64,000 nt of DNA from JBAXQQ01 sp037131695 (lineage in GTDB: Bacteria > Armatimonadota > Hebobacteria > CAIYQO01): assembly GCA_964638715.1 (NCBI GenBank), contig CAZWZF010000016.1, positions 33,099-97,098 on the forward strand, given 5' to 3'. This document shows positions 42,856 to 52,845 of the stretch, piece after piece. The position numbers and the translations under genes are program-made. Each line of letters begins with the position of its first letter. Within the stretch, counting starts at the first letter, position 1. The notes beneath the pieces are model-generated. The model saw only the letters and a list, made by a program, of their open reading frames with translations, did no database searches and was not told where the DNA came from.

Positions 42856-45743
42856 AGTTTTTCTCCTTGAAAATTGACAACATTTGCAATCATATTTATA
42901 AGCAATTGATCCGCGGCAGGATGTTTGCCGATAAAATCAAGCACTTGCAGCGAATTAAACAACACAGAACCTTTCCCGCATTGCTGCCTGCCGATTAATA
43001 TCCCGCTATTGAAACCGCCGGGACAGCAATAACCGACACCAAAACCAGCGGCTATTACTTGGCAAGATGAATCCGGCATATCAAACCAGGCATGACCGAC
43101 AACTGCTCCCCAGTAATTCCAGTCGAGAATTCCACCGCTTTGAAGTGATTTAAATATTTGGTGACGTTTTCCCACACAATCATGATGGTAAAGCCAATCG
43201 TGAACTCCGTGAGCTATCAATAAACCACCCCATGGCAATTCTGCACCTTCCGATAATGCTTCTCTGGGTGTTTCGCCAGGCATTGCCCCATCTTTTCTAA
43301 ACGGATTTGCGCTGAGTATTACCGCACATGCACCTGCTTCAATCTCTCGGAGAAGTGCTTTCCAACTTTCCTGATTAACCTCAGAATATGGTATATCTCC
43401 AATCAAAATTACTTTTTGGGCACCACCAGCAGCATTTGAAATATATGGTATACAGGTGCAGCCTTGTTTAGTTAAAAATGTGAGAGCATTTTCATCTAAT
43501 CCCCAGCAATATACAGTTCGTTTCTCTTGGGAAATATCAGAAGGTTTTGTTACGCGGAATTGCAATCGGTCACCAGTTGGCGCGCCGCCATTTTCAATGT
43601 CAGCAGAAAATATATACTCACCAGTTGGCAAATCCAACTGTACTTGTTCTTTTATCACCGGCAAAGCAAAATCGCCCGTATCAGGTACATTAATTATAGT
43701 GCACTTTTCCCATACCATACTGCTATTTGCACCCCAGATACGGAAAGTTACCGGGTAATTTCCTGGCTTCAACACTCCTTCATTTGCCAGCACCGCCTCA
43801 ATTTCAATCGGGTTTTCCGCATAGCCATGCTTGGGAGAGACAAATAGGCACCAGCGCAACGACGACCAGCCATCTTCCAGAACTTCTGCGATATCATTTT
43901 TCCAACGCCTCCAAAACGACCATAAACCCTCGCCTGTCAATGCGTGATCCAGTAAACCAGTCAGGTTATAACCGCAATATTGCGGGTTTGCGCGGATCAT
44001 ATCAAACAACAAACGTCGCTGTTCTGAATGACGTTTATAGCTGTCACGGAAAAAATCTACCGGGAATGGATATACTTCATCCATGTTGAAGCGTTTCCAG
44101 TCAGCATTAAACTTATCCGCCATACCGCGAATGTAGTTGCGGTCAAACAAATCATCAGGGACACCCTGGCGGTCAAATCCGCGCAATTCTTCGATAGCGT
44201 TAAATTGACTGCCTATTCCACATTCAGACAAAAACACCGGCCTCGTTCCCTCGCCAAGGGTACGCAATTGATGCTTGTATTTTTCTGACATCGGGAAAGA
44301 TGAGTAAAAATGCGCGTCGCCAGCCCGGTCAAGGTAGCCACCAGGTTCCCAATTCAGCGTTTTATCCACTTCCGGCGCGTCTGGCCCTTCAACTCCCCAA
44401 ACAGGTTCCCATTCACCACTGCCGGGATTGCTGACCGAACCTATTTTCGGGTCACCGTCCCAGCGACCGCTATGCTGCAGCACTAACCGTGTCGGGTCCA
44501 ACTTGCGCAATTTCGGCAGATAAGCAACAGAGCAGCGAGTTGTCGCTCCTTCCGGCATTTCATTAATCATTCCCCAGATAGTGATACTCGGATGATTGCG
44601 GTCGCGAAGTATCATCTCGTTATAACTGCGCTCATAACGTTCAATTAAATTTGGACAATCATATAACGCCCAGGACGCATAATTTTCTTCATATACCATC
44701 AACCCGATTTCATCGCAAAAATCCAGTTGTTCAGGAAGCGCAACACCGGCAATCCAGCGAATGCAGTTAAATCCTGCTGTTTTTGCCATCAGCAGGTCGC
44801 GGCGCATGTGATCCGGATCAACCGGAACGATAGTACCAATGGGAAAATGATTGCCGGTGTGGGAAGATTTTAAAAATATCTTTTTACCATTTAAATAGAA
44901 AAAGCCGTCTTTAACCCTGAAATCGCGAAAACCACAGCGAATCGACAACTCATGATTATTAAGATGTACTGTGATGCGGTAAAGATAAGGGTTATCCAGG
45001 TTCCACAGATGCGGTTGATTAATTTTTACAGTAAATTCATAAGTAGAAATTCCTTGATTAATTTCAGCAATTTGACTCACATGTTTCAGAATATGCCCAC
45101 CTTCAGTTGGACTTGCTGCACCTGCTGTCAATTTTATATCTCCAGTAATTTTTTCACAGCTGTCATTCTTTACAGTAACAGTGACATTAATCTCCCCGGT
45201 TTTACAATCTGGACGTGCAAATACATCAATAATTCGCACATCAGGAACAATTAAAAGTTCAACCTTACCGATAATGCCTGCAATATTCATACTCATTCCA
45301 GGTTGAAACTTGGAGTTGACATATTGATTGCGGTGCGGAATCTCTTCCAATATAAATCCATCGATAGGTTCCTCGCCCGGTTTCAATACCCGCACCGCCA
45401 ACAAATTTTCACCGGCTTGCAATACATCAGTGACATCCATCTCAAATGGCGTTTCCGACCCTTCGTGGCCACCTACGGAAATACCATTCAGCCAAACAGT
45501 AGCGTGGTACTCAACTGCGCCAAATCGCAGAATAGCACGTTCATTTTTTGACGGCAAAACATTTTGAGTAAATGTCCGCCAATACCACGATACCCCCTGA
45601 TGGTTCGGAAATGCCTGCTGCACTATTCCGGGTACCGGGACAGTTTTAGTATCGTCAGGTATAGACGCGACCCATCCCAATTCTTGCCCGCAATTATTAA
45701 TATCACAGGCTATACGCCATTTTCCATTCAATAAATTATGCAT
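42852..45743 (-). CDS. GH2 family glycoside hydrolase (beta-galactosidase/glucuronidase type)
   Basis: 963 residues. Domain order: N-terminal jelly-roll sugar-binding domain (about 1-165; VSWYWRTF, AVEYHATVWLNGISVGGHEG), an immunoglobulin-like domain (170-270), then the TIM barrel from GFRDFRVKDGFFYLNGKKIF (271-290). The acid/base is E395 in IWGMINEMPEG and the nucleophile E507 in FLSECGIG. The C-terminal 250 residues form an extra domain ending with a ThuA/glutamine-amidotransferase-like fold. Without a signal peptide it is cytoplasmic. Substrate (beta-galactoside, glucuronide or mannoside) cannot be told from sequence. Confidence 0.85.
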   Translation of the reverse strand: MHNLLNGKWRIACDINNCGQELGWVASIPDDTKTVPVPGIVQQAFPNHQGVSWYWRTFTQNVLPSKNERAILRFGAVEYHATVWLNGISVGGHEGSETPFEMDVTDVLQAGENLLAVRVLKPGEEPIDGFILEEIPHRNQYVNSKFQPGMSMNIAGIIGKVELLIVPDVRIIDVFARPDCKTGEINVTVTVKNDSCEKITGDIKLTAGAASPTEGGHILKHVSQIAEINQGISTYEFTVKINQPHLWNLDNPYLYRITVHLNNHELSIRCGFRDFRVKDGFFYLNGKKIFLKSSHTGNHFPIGTIVPVDPDHMRRDLLMAKTAGFNCIRWIAGVALPEQLDFCDEIGLMVYEENYASWALYDCPNLIERYERSYNEMILRDRNHPSITIWGMINEMPEGATTRCSVAYLPKLRKLDPTRLVLQHSGRWDGDPKIGSVSNPGSGEWEPVWGVEGPDAPEVDKTLNWEPGGYLDRAGDAHFYSSFPMSEKYKHQLRTLGEGTRPVFLSECGIGSQFNAIEELRGFDRQGVPDDLFDRNYIRGMADKFNADWKRFNMDEVYPFPVDFFRDSYKRHSEQRRLLFDMIRANPQYCGYNLTGLLDHALTGEGLWSFWRRWKNDIAEVLEDGWSSLRWCLFVSPKHGYAENPIEIEAVLANEGVLKPGNYPVTFRIWGANSSMVWEKCTIINVPDTGDFALPVIKEQVQLDLPTGEYIFSADIENGGAPTGDRLQFRVTKPSDISQEKRTVYCWGLDENALTFLTKQGCTCIPYISNAAGGAQKVILIGDIPYSEVNQESWKALLREIEAGACAVILSANPFRKDGAMPGETPREALSEGAELPWGGLLIAHGVHDWLYHHDCVGKRHQIFKSLQSGGILDWNYWGAVVGHAWFDMPDSSCQVIAAGFGVGYCCPGGFNSGILIGRQQCGKGSVLFNSLQVLDFIGKHPAADQLLINMIANVVNFQGEKL

Positions 45744-45753
45744 TTATTTTCCC

Positions 45754-47748
45754 TTAAATTTTCTTGTAAAACCATACAGCACCGCTGCGTGGCGGCAGCG
45801 AGAAAGTGAACCTATTATTAATCAATTCAGTTCCCGATATTTGCAAGGTTTCATCTGTCTCCATATTCTCGAGCAGGTACTCATATCCTGCATCAATTCC
45901 CTGCAAATTAACAATACATTTATCTTCCGGGCAAAATACATGTCGTATTCCCTGAATTATGCCATTGCCAGTTTCCGGCATATCAAATTGCACAACATTC
46001 CATTCTTTATCTGTCCTGGTAAATGAAGTTAATGAATAGTAATCGCCATTCAATAAAAATTCTGCTGCCCGTCGCCAGATGGGAACCATTTTTTTGCATA
46101 GTTCAATATCATAATCATCGCGTCGGATATCTATGGTGACAAACAGCATACCCGCCATCGCGCAGTGAAATGTGAAGCTATCCAACGATTCATCATACCT
46201 GATATATTCATATCTATCAGGATGCCATGAAGATGTCGATTCTTTGAAATATGGTATCCATGAATACATGGTATTATGAAATGCCAGTTTCACAGGGTGA
46301 TTGCCATAACCATAATCGGTGTAATGCAAAGGAACCGACCGGCGCATGGTCTCCAAGTCATTGCGGCGACCACCGGATGCGCAGGAGTCTATCCATAGAT
46401 TCGGGTTGCGCACCAGCAAATCATCCCAATATTGCAGGTATCCCTGTATATGCAGGTTTTCATTCATACCCTGGCGGTTTTCCGGTTCATTCAGACGCCA
46501 GAAATCAAGGGGTTCAAAGTTGAAGTCTTGCCGGTAAATACCAATACCGTTTTTCTTTATTAAATCGCATACATAATTAGTCAGCCATTGTCTACAATCA
46601 GAGTTACCCATATTTAACAATGAATTGAAATCATTTTCTTTCTTCAGCAACCATTCTGGATGTCCATTGAAAAGTTTGCTCCCGGTGGTCACCCTTTCTG
46701 GTTCAAACCATACCAGTAAACGCGCACCATACTTGCTTGCATTTTCGGATACTTTCTTCATGCCATTTGGGAACCTGTCCGGGTCTGGCAGCCATGAACC
46801 TGTATGCCACCATTTTTTATCGCCATTCTCGTCTTTACACGGGTACCATCCGGCATCTATCCACCAGACATCAAAATCAATTCCCAATGCCGCAAATTTA
46901 TTCTGATATTGCAACTGGTTTTCCGTTGTTGCACCGGTAAATTCTTCGCCTTCACCGGTACCGCAAACCGCCATAAGCGGCTGCAATGGCTTACCGTCTG
47001 TTCTTGGAATGATATGTGCCATGTACCAGCGCCGCCAAATATTAATAGCCCGGGTAGAATCGCCAACCCATGACATCATGGTTATTCGCGGAGAACGTAT
47101 CTTTTCACCAGGACTAAGGCTAATATTTGTTAATTGCTGCCCCGCCTTTATATCAACACCATCACCAGTACCATCAAATACAGCAGACCATTGCCCGGGC
47201 CAGCCAATCGCCAGCGTCAACCCGCTATCTGCAAACTGAACACGATAATACGGAAATGCTCCATCACAAGAACGACCGCCATTAGGCGCAAAGGTCAGAG
47301 ATTTTCCGTCAATCAACGGTGTTTCAAGTGTGGTATAACCGGTTTCATTACAAAAATCTCCATTGCAGTGCAGCAATACTGGTGCAGATCCTACAAAACT
47401 GGCATCAATCCCCTGCAAATCATAAATAATAGTGCTGTCCATCTCACTATTATTTATCAGCCAAACTGTCCACTCAACTACTGGAAAGTCGCTATATTCC
47501 AGCATTTCCACCTGTACCATCAAACCGGCACTGTCAATGCCTTCAAACACCGTTTCCACAATATTGGCATCAATTCGCTTTTTTACAATTGTCGGATACC
47601 AATCGTCAGGAATACCGTAAATCTTCTTGCCGTCTTTATAAAATGAAAACGGCAATTTCGACGGTGAAGAGAAATACCTTCCCGTCCAGTTACGGCTTTT
47701 CACCATATCTGCCGGTGATGTTGCCGGGGATGCAGATGGTTTATTCAT
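45754..47748 (-). CDS. Alpha-galactosidase, GH36 family
   Basis: 664 residues. An N-terminal beta-sandwich (to about 240) precedes the TIM barrel (WWIDAGWYP at 295-303, LLVWFEPERV at 344-353). The nucleophile is D408 in IYRQDFN and the acid/base D464 in SCASGGRRNDLETM, as in GH36. Residues 1-75 are nearly repeated in a truncated copy at 54957-54676. AAAGGTG precedes the ATG. It opens the GH36-GH2-GH39 operon, with a 10-base gap to the GH2 gene. It would remove terminal alpha-linked galactose from oligosaccharides in the cytoplasm. Confidence 0.9.
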   Translation of the reverse strand: MNKPSASPATSPADMVKSRNWTGRYFSSPSKLPFSFYKDGKKIYGIPDDWYPTIVKKRIDANIVETVFEGIDSAGLMVQVEMLEYSDFPVVEWTVWLINNSEMDSTIIYDLQGIDASFVGSAPVLLHCNGDFCNETGYTTLETPLIDGKSLTFAPNGGRSCDGAFPYYRVQFADSGLTLAIGWPGQWSAVFDGTGDGVDIKAGQQLTNISLSPGEKIRSPRITMMSWVGDSTRAINIWRRWYMAHIIPRTDGKPLQPLMAVCGTGEGEEFTGATTENQLQYQNKFAALGIDFDVWWIDAGWYPCKDENGDKKWWHTGSWLPDPDRFPNGMKKVSENASKYGARLLVWFEPERVTTGSKLFNGHPEWLLKKENDFNSLLNMGNSDCRQWLTNYVCDLIKKNGIGIYRQDFNFEPLDFWRLNEPENRQGMNENLHIQGYLQYWDDLLVRNPNLWIDSCASGGRRNDLETMRRSVPLHYTDYGYGNHPVKLAFHNTMYSWIPYFKESTSSWHPDRYEYIRYDESLDSFTFHCAMAGMLFVTIDIRRDDYDIELCKKMVPIWRRAAEFLLNGDYYSLTSFTRTDKEWNVVQFDMPETGNGIIQGIRHVFCPEDKCIVNLQGIDAGYEYLLENMETDETLQISGTELINNRFTFSLPPRSGAVWFYKKI

Positions 47749-47813
47749 ATTTTATTACACCTTTACTCAGAATAAAGCGTCCGAAATCGCGTAATTACTT
47801 CTTATTCAAGTAA

Positions 47814-48157
47814 TTATATTGTAGTTTTTCCGCATAAAACAGTCAAAGTCATTCCTACTAACGCAATAAACAAACCAACTAATTGTAATATAGATAACCG
47901 GGAGTTAAAGAAAATCATCATTTTAAGTTGTACCAGAATGAATGTGCCAATTCCAGTACAAATCAAGACTACATTGGGATTTAGATATGTAAATATCTTC
48001 ATGGAAAACCAGATGCTTGACGCACCAAAAATATTGCCAATTATGAAACATACCATCCACAACGATTTATGGTCGGCACCATATTTGAAAAAAAATAATT
48101 TGCCAGCATTTGCAAAGACCAGAAAGGTAGCAGCATCTACAAAACAATTATCGGCAC
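47814..48157 (-). pseudogene. Frameshifted SMR/EamA-like small transporter
   Basis: A GTG at 48157 has AAAAGGAG five bases upstream and starts (M)PIIV, but the frame stops at TAG 48137-48139. One base away, a second frame continues FVDAATFLVFANAGKLFFF... to the stop at 47814 with three more membrane segments. Adding one T to the TTTT run at about 48140-48144 joins both frames into a normal four-helix protein of about 114 residues, like small multidrug resistance or EamA-type transporters. Either a real inactivating deletion or an assembly error in a homopolymer. The alternative of a natural start at 48242 adds a hydrophilic, unlikely N-terminus. Confidence 0.6.
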
Positions 48158-48228
48158 AATTTCTCCTTTTAATTATCCCCAAAGTTCGAGTATTTGGGAT
48201 AGGTTCTATTTCTAAGACTATATAATTA

Positions 48229-48339
48229 TCATATCGAACCACTTCTCATCGAGTCCTTTGTTGGCGAGTCGGCAGCGATCTGCCAGTCTGGCCCGTCGAT
48301 GGTGTTCGTTTGCGAAGGTGTGGTGGTGTTTGGGTTCAT
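48229..48339 (-). pseudogene. Truncated 5' fragment, probably of a glycan-degradation gene
   Basis: Beginning at the ATG at 48339 (AAAGGA upstream) a 36-codon frame reads MNPNTTTPSQTNTIDGPDWQ and ends abruptly at 48229. The DGPDWQIAADS stretch recalls the first strand of GH2-type sugar-binding domains, but it is too short to be sure. Base composition is intermediate between the GC-rich block to its right and the AT-rich transporter to its left. It looks like a gene cut at a recombination junction. Confidence 0.4.
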
Positions 48340-48447
48340 GGTTATTTTTCCTTTAAGGGAATGCATATTTGTTTCAGTAATTTCGATTTCATGTGTTTGG
48401 TATCCTTTAATTATCATTAAAATGAAGCCACAGAAAGAACGTCGCGG

Positions 48448-48519
48448 CTACTCACCTCCGAGTCCTCCGGTACCGGCGTGGCCGTCCGTATGGTGCGGCG
48501 TTATACGGTAGAACGCCAC
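48448..48519 (-). pseudogene. Leftover C-terminal tail of a second GH36-B-like gene
   Basis: Read on the minus strand this gives VAFYRITPHHTDGHAG and a short Gly-rich end before TAG at 48448-48450. It closely matches the end of the intact GH36 gene at 50737-52689 (VAFYRLTPHRTDGHAG). There is no gene body in frame upstream, since another GH36 gene ends at 48583. It therefore records a lost or recombined copy. Confidence 0.7.
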
Positions 48520-48582
48520 TCCCGGCGTCGCTGTTCTTTTCCACGCCGTTCACATAGCAGACGAACTTGCCGGCGCCACCGC

Positions 48583-50661
48583 TCACAGGCTGCAGTACTC
48601 CATGATCACGGAGCCCTGGCGATCGTCGATCACGACCTTGAACTTCTGAAGTTCGGCACCTTTCATCACCAGCGGCGCTTCTGGCTCGTACGCGCGGTAG
48701 ATCGTCACGCGGTAGCTCGCTGCGGGGTTGATCTCGCGCAGTTCGCAGACGCGGGTGTTGTCCGGCGCCTGCTCCCGACGAAACGCCATGACCATGCCGT
48801 CGCCCTGCGCCGGCCGATGATATTGCAGCACACACCAGCCGCTCGCATCGTGCCCGGACTCGACCAGGGGATAGAAGTTGCCGAAGAAGTACTTGCGAAT
48901 ACGCTTGCCTTCGGCGATCCCCTGCTTCAGGAGATCCCGCGGGTAGTCCTTGGGCCGCACATCCTCGCCAAAGGCGATGCCGGCATTGAAGCCGCTGCGG
49001 AACAGGTACTGCGTGGCCCCCATCTGACCCACGGTGCTGAACGGCACATATCGGTTCAGGCCACCGCTCATCAACTGATTCTTGATTGCAGCCAGAGCGA
49101 CAGTCTTAGCCTGATGGTCCAGCATGTCGCAGGTATTGTCGCTCCGCCAGAGCGGGATGGAGCGCGACATCGTCTCCAGATCAATCCGGCGGCCACCGCT
49201 GGCGCAGTTGTCGATGAACAGCTTCGGGTTGGCCCGCAGAATGTCATCCCACATCTGGTAGAGTCCTTCGACATAACGCATCTCGGTCATGCCGGTCCGG
49301 CTGGGATCCTTGGCATCCATTGCCTGCCAGGGACCCAGCGGATCGATGTTGTAGTCGATGCGCAGACAGCTCACTTTATATGCCTTGATGGCCGCGTTGA
49401 GATAGTCGGTCATAAAACGGCGGGCCTCGGGAATCCCCAGATTGAACAGGCTGTTGATCACCCATTCCGGGTGCTCCTTGGCGATGAAGGTGCCAGACGC
49501 CACACGTTCCGGTTCGAACCAGAGCACAAAGCCAAGGCCTTCGGCCTCGACCGCGTCGCCGATTACCTTCAGGCCGTTCGGGAAGCGGTCCTTCGGCTCC
49601 ACACGCTCAATGGGAAATCCGTAGTTGCCCATGCTGTTGGGAAACCCGTTCGGACCAGTCCAGTAGGCATCCAGCCAGAACATCTCGAATCCCAACCCCT
49701 TGATAGACTCCAAATGCGACAGCACATTCTTTTCGTTGGAATCGTTCAGTTCGTAGAAAGAGGTGCTGAGGTGGACAATCGGCGGTACGACAAGCTGCCC
49801 GTTGATACGCGGCATGATATGCGCCAGCATCGCCTGGCGAAACAGGTTGTAGCCGCGGAACTGATCGCCACCTTGCCAGTGGAGCTGCAGAATGCGCGCG
49901 CTCCGAACACTTTCGCCCGGGTGCAGCACCGTGCGCAGGTTCTGCATGCCGGCACGCGTACGGATCTGGCCATCCTTGAATTCCACCGACGCACACCACT
50001 GCCCAGACCAGCCAATGGCCGTGATGGTCCCGCCGTTACCCCAATCGACGTTGAACCAGGGCGACACATTGGACGACCGACCAGCCGTCGCCGCGAAATC
50101 GATGCGCTTCCCGGCTGCCAACGGCTGATCGAAAGGCATCCAGTCGTCAACCCCGGATGGTGCTCCGTTCAGCCGATGCAGCACGACCTGACCAACGGCC
50201 TCCGGCGCGACGGCCGCATCCAACCCCATCACCTGCTCCAGAACCGGGCTATCCTTGTCGCCCGTGTTTGTGAAATGGACGGTCCACTCGACCACCGGGT
50301 AGTCCTGATAGACGATGGCGACACAGCACACCCCCAGCCCGGTCTTCGGATCTGTCCACGTCATGGTGTGCTGCGTGCGGTTGGCGTCGAGTTTCTTCGC
50401 CTCTACATTCTTCGGCCACTCCGCCAGCAGTGCCTCCGACGCCTTCCCGTCATAGACAAACGAGAACGGCGGCTTCGCCTTGGCATCCGTCAAATGTTCT
50501 TGCACCCATTGATTCTTCATCTTCATCTCCTCGTTCTTTGGCGACTCCGCAGTCGCTGCTTTCTCGGCTCCTGTGACGCTGTTGATTGCGACCAACATCA
50601 GTCCCGCGAGAACCACCGCCATTCGTGACACTCCGTATTTACCGCTCTGTGTGTGTTTCAT
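48583..50661 (-). CDS. Exported alpha-galactosidase, GH36 family, in GC-rich block
   Basis: 692 residues with a signal peptide (RMAVVLAGLMLVAINSVTGA, about 13-32), unlike the neighbouring GH36 enzymes. Beta-sandwich to about 275; TIM barrel with EMFWLDAYW (326-334) and LWFEPERVASG. The nucleophile is D436 in LRIDYN and the acid/base D494 in NCASGGRRIDLETM. AAAGGTAGGC precedes the ATG. The coding sequence is conspicuously GC-rich compared with genes on either side of the block, a sign of horizontal transfer together with the following gene. It would cleave alpha-galactosides in the periplasm or outside. Confidence 0.9.
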   Translation of the reverse strand: MKHTQSGKYGVSRMAVVLAGLMLVAINSVTGAEKAATAESPKNEEMKMKNQWVQEHLTDAKAKPPFSFVYDGKASEALLAEWPKNVEAKKLDANRTQHTMTWTDPKTGLGVCCVAIVYQDYPVVEWTVHFTNTGDKDSPVLEQVMGLDAAVAPEAVGQVVLHRLNGAPSGVDDWMPFDQPLAAGKRIDFAATAGRSSNVSPWFNVDWGNGGTITAIGWSGQWCASVEFKDGQIRTRAGMQNLRTVLHPGESVRSARILQLHWQGGDQFRGYNLFRQAMLAHIMPRINGQLVVPPIVHLSTSFYELNDSNEKNVLSHLESIKGLGFEMFWLDAYWTGPNGFPNSMGNYGFPIERVEPKDRFPNGLKVIGDAVEAEGLGFVLWFEPERVASGTFIAKEHPEWVINSLFNLGIPEARRFMTDYLNAAIKAYKVSCLRIDYNIDPLGPWQAMDAKDPSRTGMTEMRYVEGLYQMWDDILRANPKLFIDNCASGGRRIDLETMSRSIPLWRSDNTCDMLDHQAKTVALAAIKNQLMSGGLNRYVPFSTVGQMGATQYLFRSGFNAGIAFGEDVRPKDYPRDLLKQGIAEGKRIRKYFFGNFYPLVESGHDASGWCVLQYHRPAQGDGMVMAFRREQAPDNTRVCELREINPAASYRVTIYRAYEPEAPLVMKGAELQKFKVVIDDRQGSVIMEYCSL

Positions 50662-50736
50662 ACTGCCTACCTTTCACTGTTTATCGTATAGTATGACCGC
50701 CTGCACCTACTAATTGGCGGGTCCTCGTTCTCGCGG

Positions 50737-52689
50737 CTAATCACCACTGAATGCTCCGGCTCCGGCGTGACCGTCCGTTCGGTGCGGCGTCAGACGGTAG
50801 AACGCCACGGTTGCCGCCGGTGCCTTGTTCAAGCGCACTTCCAAGACGGTTCCCTCCAGGCTGATTCCGTCTGAGCTGGAGTCATCAAGGTAGCAGGAAC
50901 AATCCGCGGCAACACCCCGCAACAAGAAGCGTGCGGTGGTGAACGGACTATCGGGCCGGCGGTACACCACCACCATCCCGGCACCGAGGTCGGCGCAGTG
51001 GAACTGCATCGCGCCCCAGAGCTGATTCGAATGGACATGCTCGAGCAACGGATAGAAATCTCCTCGGAAGAATGGGCGGGCACGTCGATGGATATCGAGC
51101 ATCCGTCGCAGCCAATCCCACGGGTAGTCGACTGGCGGTTCCACGCAGACCGAGTCGTAACTGATCGATGTAAAGACCGCCGTGCCAAACGAGGATGACA
51201 GCCCGCTGAGGCACACATAGTCCTTTCCTGTACCGAATGGCACCCCGGTCCCGGACAGCGGAGTCCAGTGCGACAGGCCATACTGTGCACCCTGGCTCGC
51301 GATGGGTTCCGTATTCGGCATGAACTCGTGATCGGACCGGGACATGTCAAGCGAGCGGGCGAGTGAGGCCAGGTCGCGGCGCTGCACCAGGTCGAACAGC
51401 AGGTGCGGGAATCGCATCTTCAACCCGTTCCAGAAGGCCAGCAGGCCCTCGACATAGCGGATTTCCGCCATGCCGACGCGGCAGGGGGTGTCGTGCTCAT
51501 CCCAACACTGAGCGAGCCCGACGTTGCAGTCCTGGCGGAACACATCAATGCCGTTCTCCGCAATCAGTCTGGCTATGTGGTCCGTCATGGCCTGCCGCGC
51601 CTCGGGGTTGCCGAAGTTGAAGACAAGCCAGGTGCAGGAGCGCCCGACCAGCGTGGAGATGGTGCGTTTCGCGAAATACCAGTCCGGATGATCCTGGACC
51701 CAGGGGCTGGATTCGATCGCACGTTCTACCTCAAACCAGAGCAGGAACTTCATGCCCGCGGCGTGCGCGGCGTCGCTGACCGGCTTGAGACCATCGGGGT
51801 GCACGATGGCATTGGGTCGCCAGTCACCGACGTGAAAGAACCAGTCTTCGGTCTTCAGGCTCTGGTACTCCTCGGTTTCGTGGGCCGCCCCGTACCAGCC
51901 GGCGTCCATCCAATAGCAATCGAACGGCGCCTGGTGTTGCTTAAGGTCATCAATCAGTCGCAGGTGGTTGTGCGTCTTCATGCCGCCCCAGGTGGCACAG
52001 GCCAGTAGATCAGGCGCCGGCTTGCCGTTGCAGGTCGGGCTGTGAAACTTCAGGATGTGCTGGCGGAACCGGTTATGCGCGGCCGTGCGGTCGCCTTCCC
52101 AGAACATCAGCAGCACGGTCGGCAAGCTGATTGCCTCGCCCGGATGTAATAACAGTTCGGCCCGTTCAATGCCGCCTGTGAGCCGAAGCGAACCGTCGTT
52201 GCAATGCTCCACCGCGAGCGTCCACCTCCCAGGCCAGCCCAGACTGCAAAAGAGGCCGCCCCCGCCAAAATCGAGATTGAAGAACGGCAGATACCAGCCC
52301 GTCTTGCCTCCGCCAGGATTGCCGATGCGCCACGTCGTGCCGCGCTCTGGAACAACCCTCTCAAGGGCGAAAGGTTTGTCTCCATTCCCACAGCCGCGCA
52401 CAGCATGGATCGTCGCCTTTCCCCCATCCGCCGGCGGCGACAGGGTAATGTCCAGACTGCGCAGTTCGCTGAGCAGCGCCGTTTCTGCCGTGCCCGTGTT
52501 GCGAAAGCCCAGTGTCCATTCAAAGCATTCGGATTCGGGAAAGAGTTTGCGCTCACAGTCCACGCCGACCCCATCCGCGTCGAGAATCAAATGCCCTCCA
52601 TTACGACGCTGGTCGCCGCACTGGAACGAATACGGCACCACGCCGTCACGGAGTACGGCTTGACGAAATTGGTACCAATCGTATTTCAT
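50737..52689 (-). CDS. GH36-like glycoside hydrolase with altered catalytic block, in GC-rich block
   Basis: About 650 residues from the ATG at 52689 (GGGAGAAGCC upstream); the longer frame to 52761 runs into AT-rich non-coding sequence. Fold landmarks are present: CYWMDAGWYG (258-267), LLWFEVERAIE, and the nucleophile D387 in VFRQDCNV. The usual SCASGGRRxD acid/base block is reduced to FDLVQRRDLAS, keeping a candidate D439 but losing the CASGG loop. The enzyme may have a shifted specificity or a different proton donor. It shares strong GC richness with the adjacent exported GH36 gene. No signal peptide. Confidence 0.82.
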   Translation of the reverse strand: MKYDWYQFRQAVLRDGVVPYSFQCGDQRRNGGHLILDADGVGVDCERKLFPESECFEWTLGFRNTGTAETALLSELRSLDITLSPPADGGKATIHAVRGCGNGDKPFALERVVPERGTTWRIGNPGGGKTGWYLPFFNLDFGGGGLFCSLGWPGRWTLAVEHCNDGSLRLTGGIERAELLLHPGEAISLPTVLLMFWEGDRTAAHNRFRQHILKFHSPTCNGKPAPDLLACATWGGMKTHNHLRLIDDLKQHQAPFDCYWMDAGWYGAAHETEEYQSLKTEDWFFHVGDWRPNAIVHPDGLKPVSDAAHAAGMKFLLWFEVERAIESSPWVQDHPDWYFAKRTISTLVGRSCTWLVFNFGNPEARQAMTDHIARLIAENGIDVFRQDCNVGLAQCWDEHDTPCRVGMAEIRYVEGLLAFWNGLKMRFPHLLFDLVQRRDLASLARSLDMSRSDHEFMPNTEPIASQGAQYGLSHWTPLSGTGVPFGTGKDYVCLSGLSSSFGTAVFTSISYDSVCVEPPVDYPWDWLRRMLDIHRRARPFFRGDFYPLLEHVHSNQLWGAMQFHCADLGAGMVVVYRRPDSPFTTARFLLRGVAADCSCYLDDSSSDGISLEGTVLEVRLNKAPAATVAFYRLTPHRTDGHAGAGAFSGD

Positions 52690-52845
52690 AATGGCTTCTC
52701 CCACAATAAACTCAAAGTAAGTATTCGGTAATATAATATGGTCATTTGCAAGTATTAACAATTAATAATTGAATTAATAACTGGATAATTGGATTATTAA
52801 CAAAAACTATCAAAGGGATTACTGATGACAAATTACAAAGAATTG

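Noticed and set aside
48478..50628. A 716-codon plus-strand frame opposite the exported GH36 gene.
   Set aside because: It is a shadow of the GC-rich minus-strand gene, which has clear catalytic motifs and a signal peptide; the plus-strand product is rich in Arg and His with no known domain.
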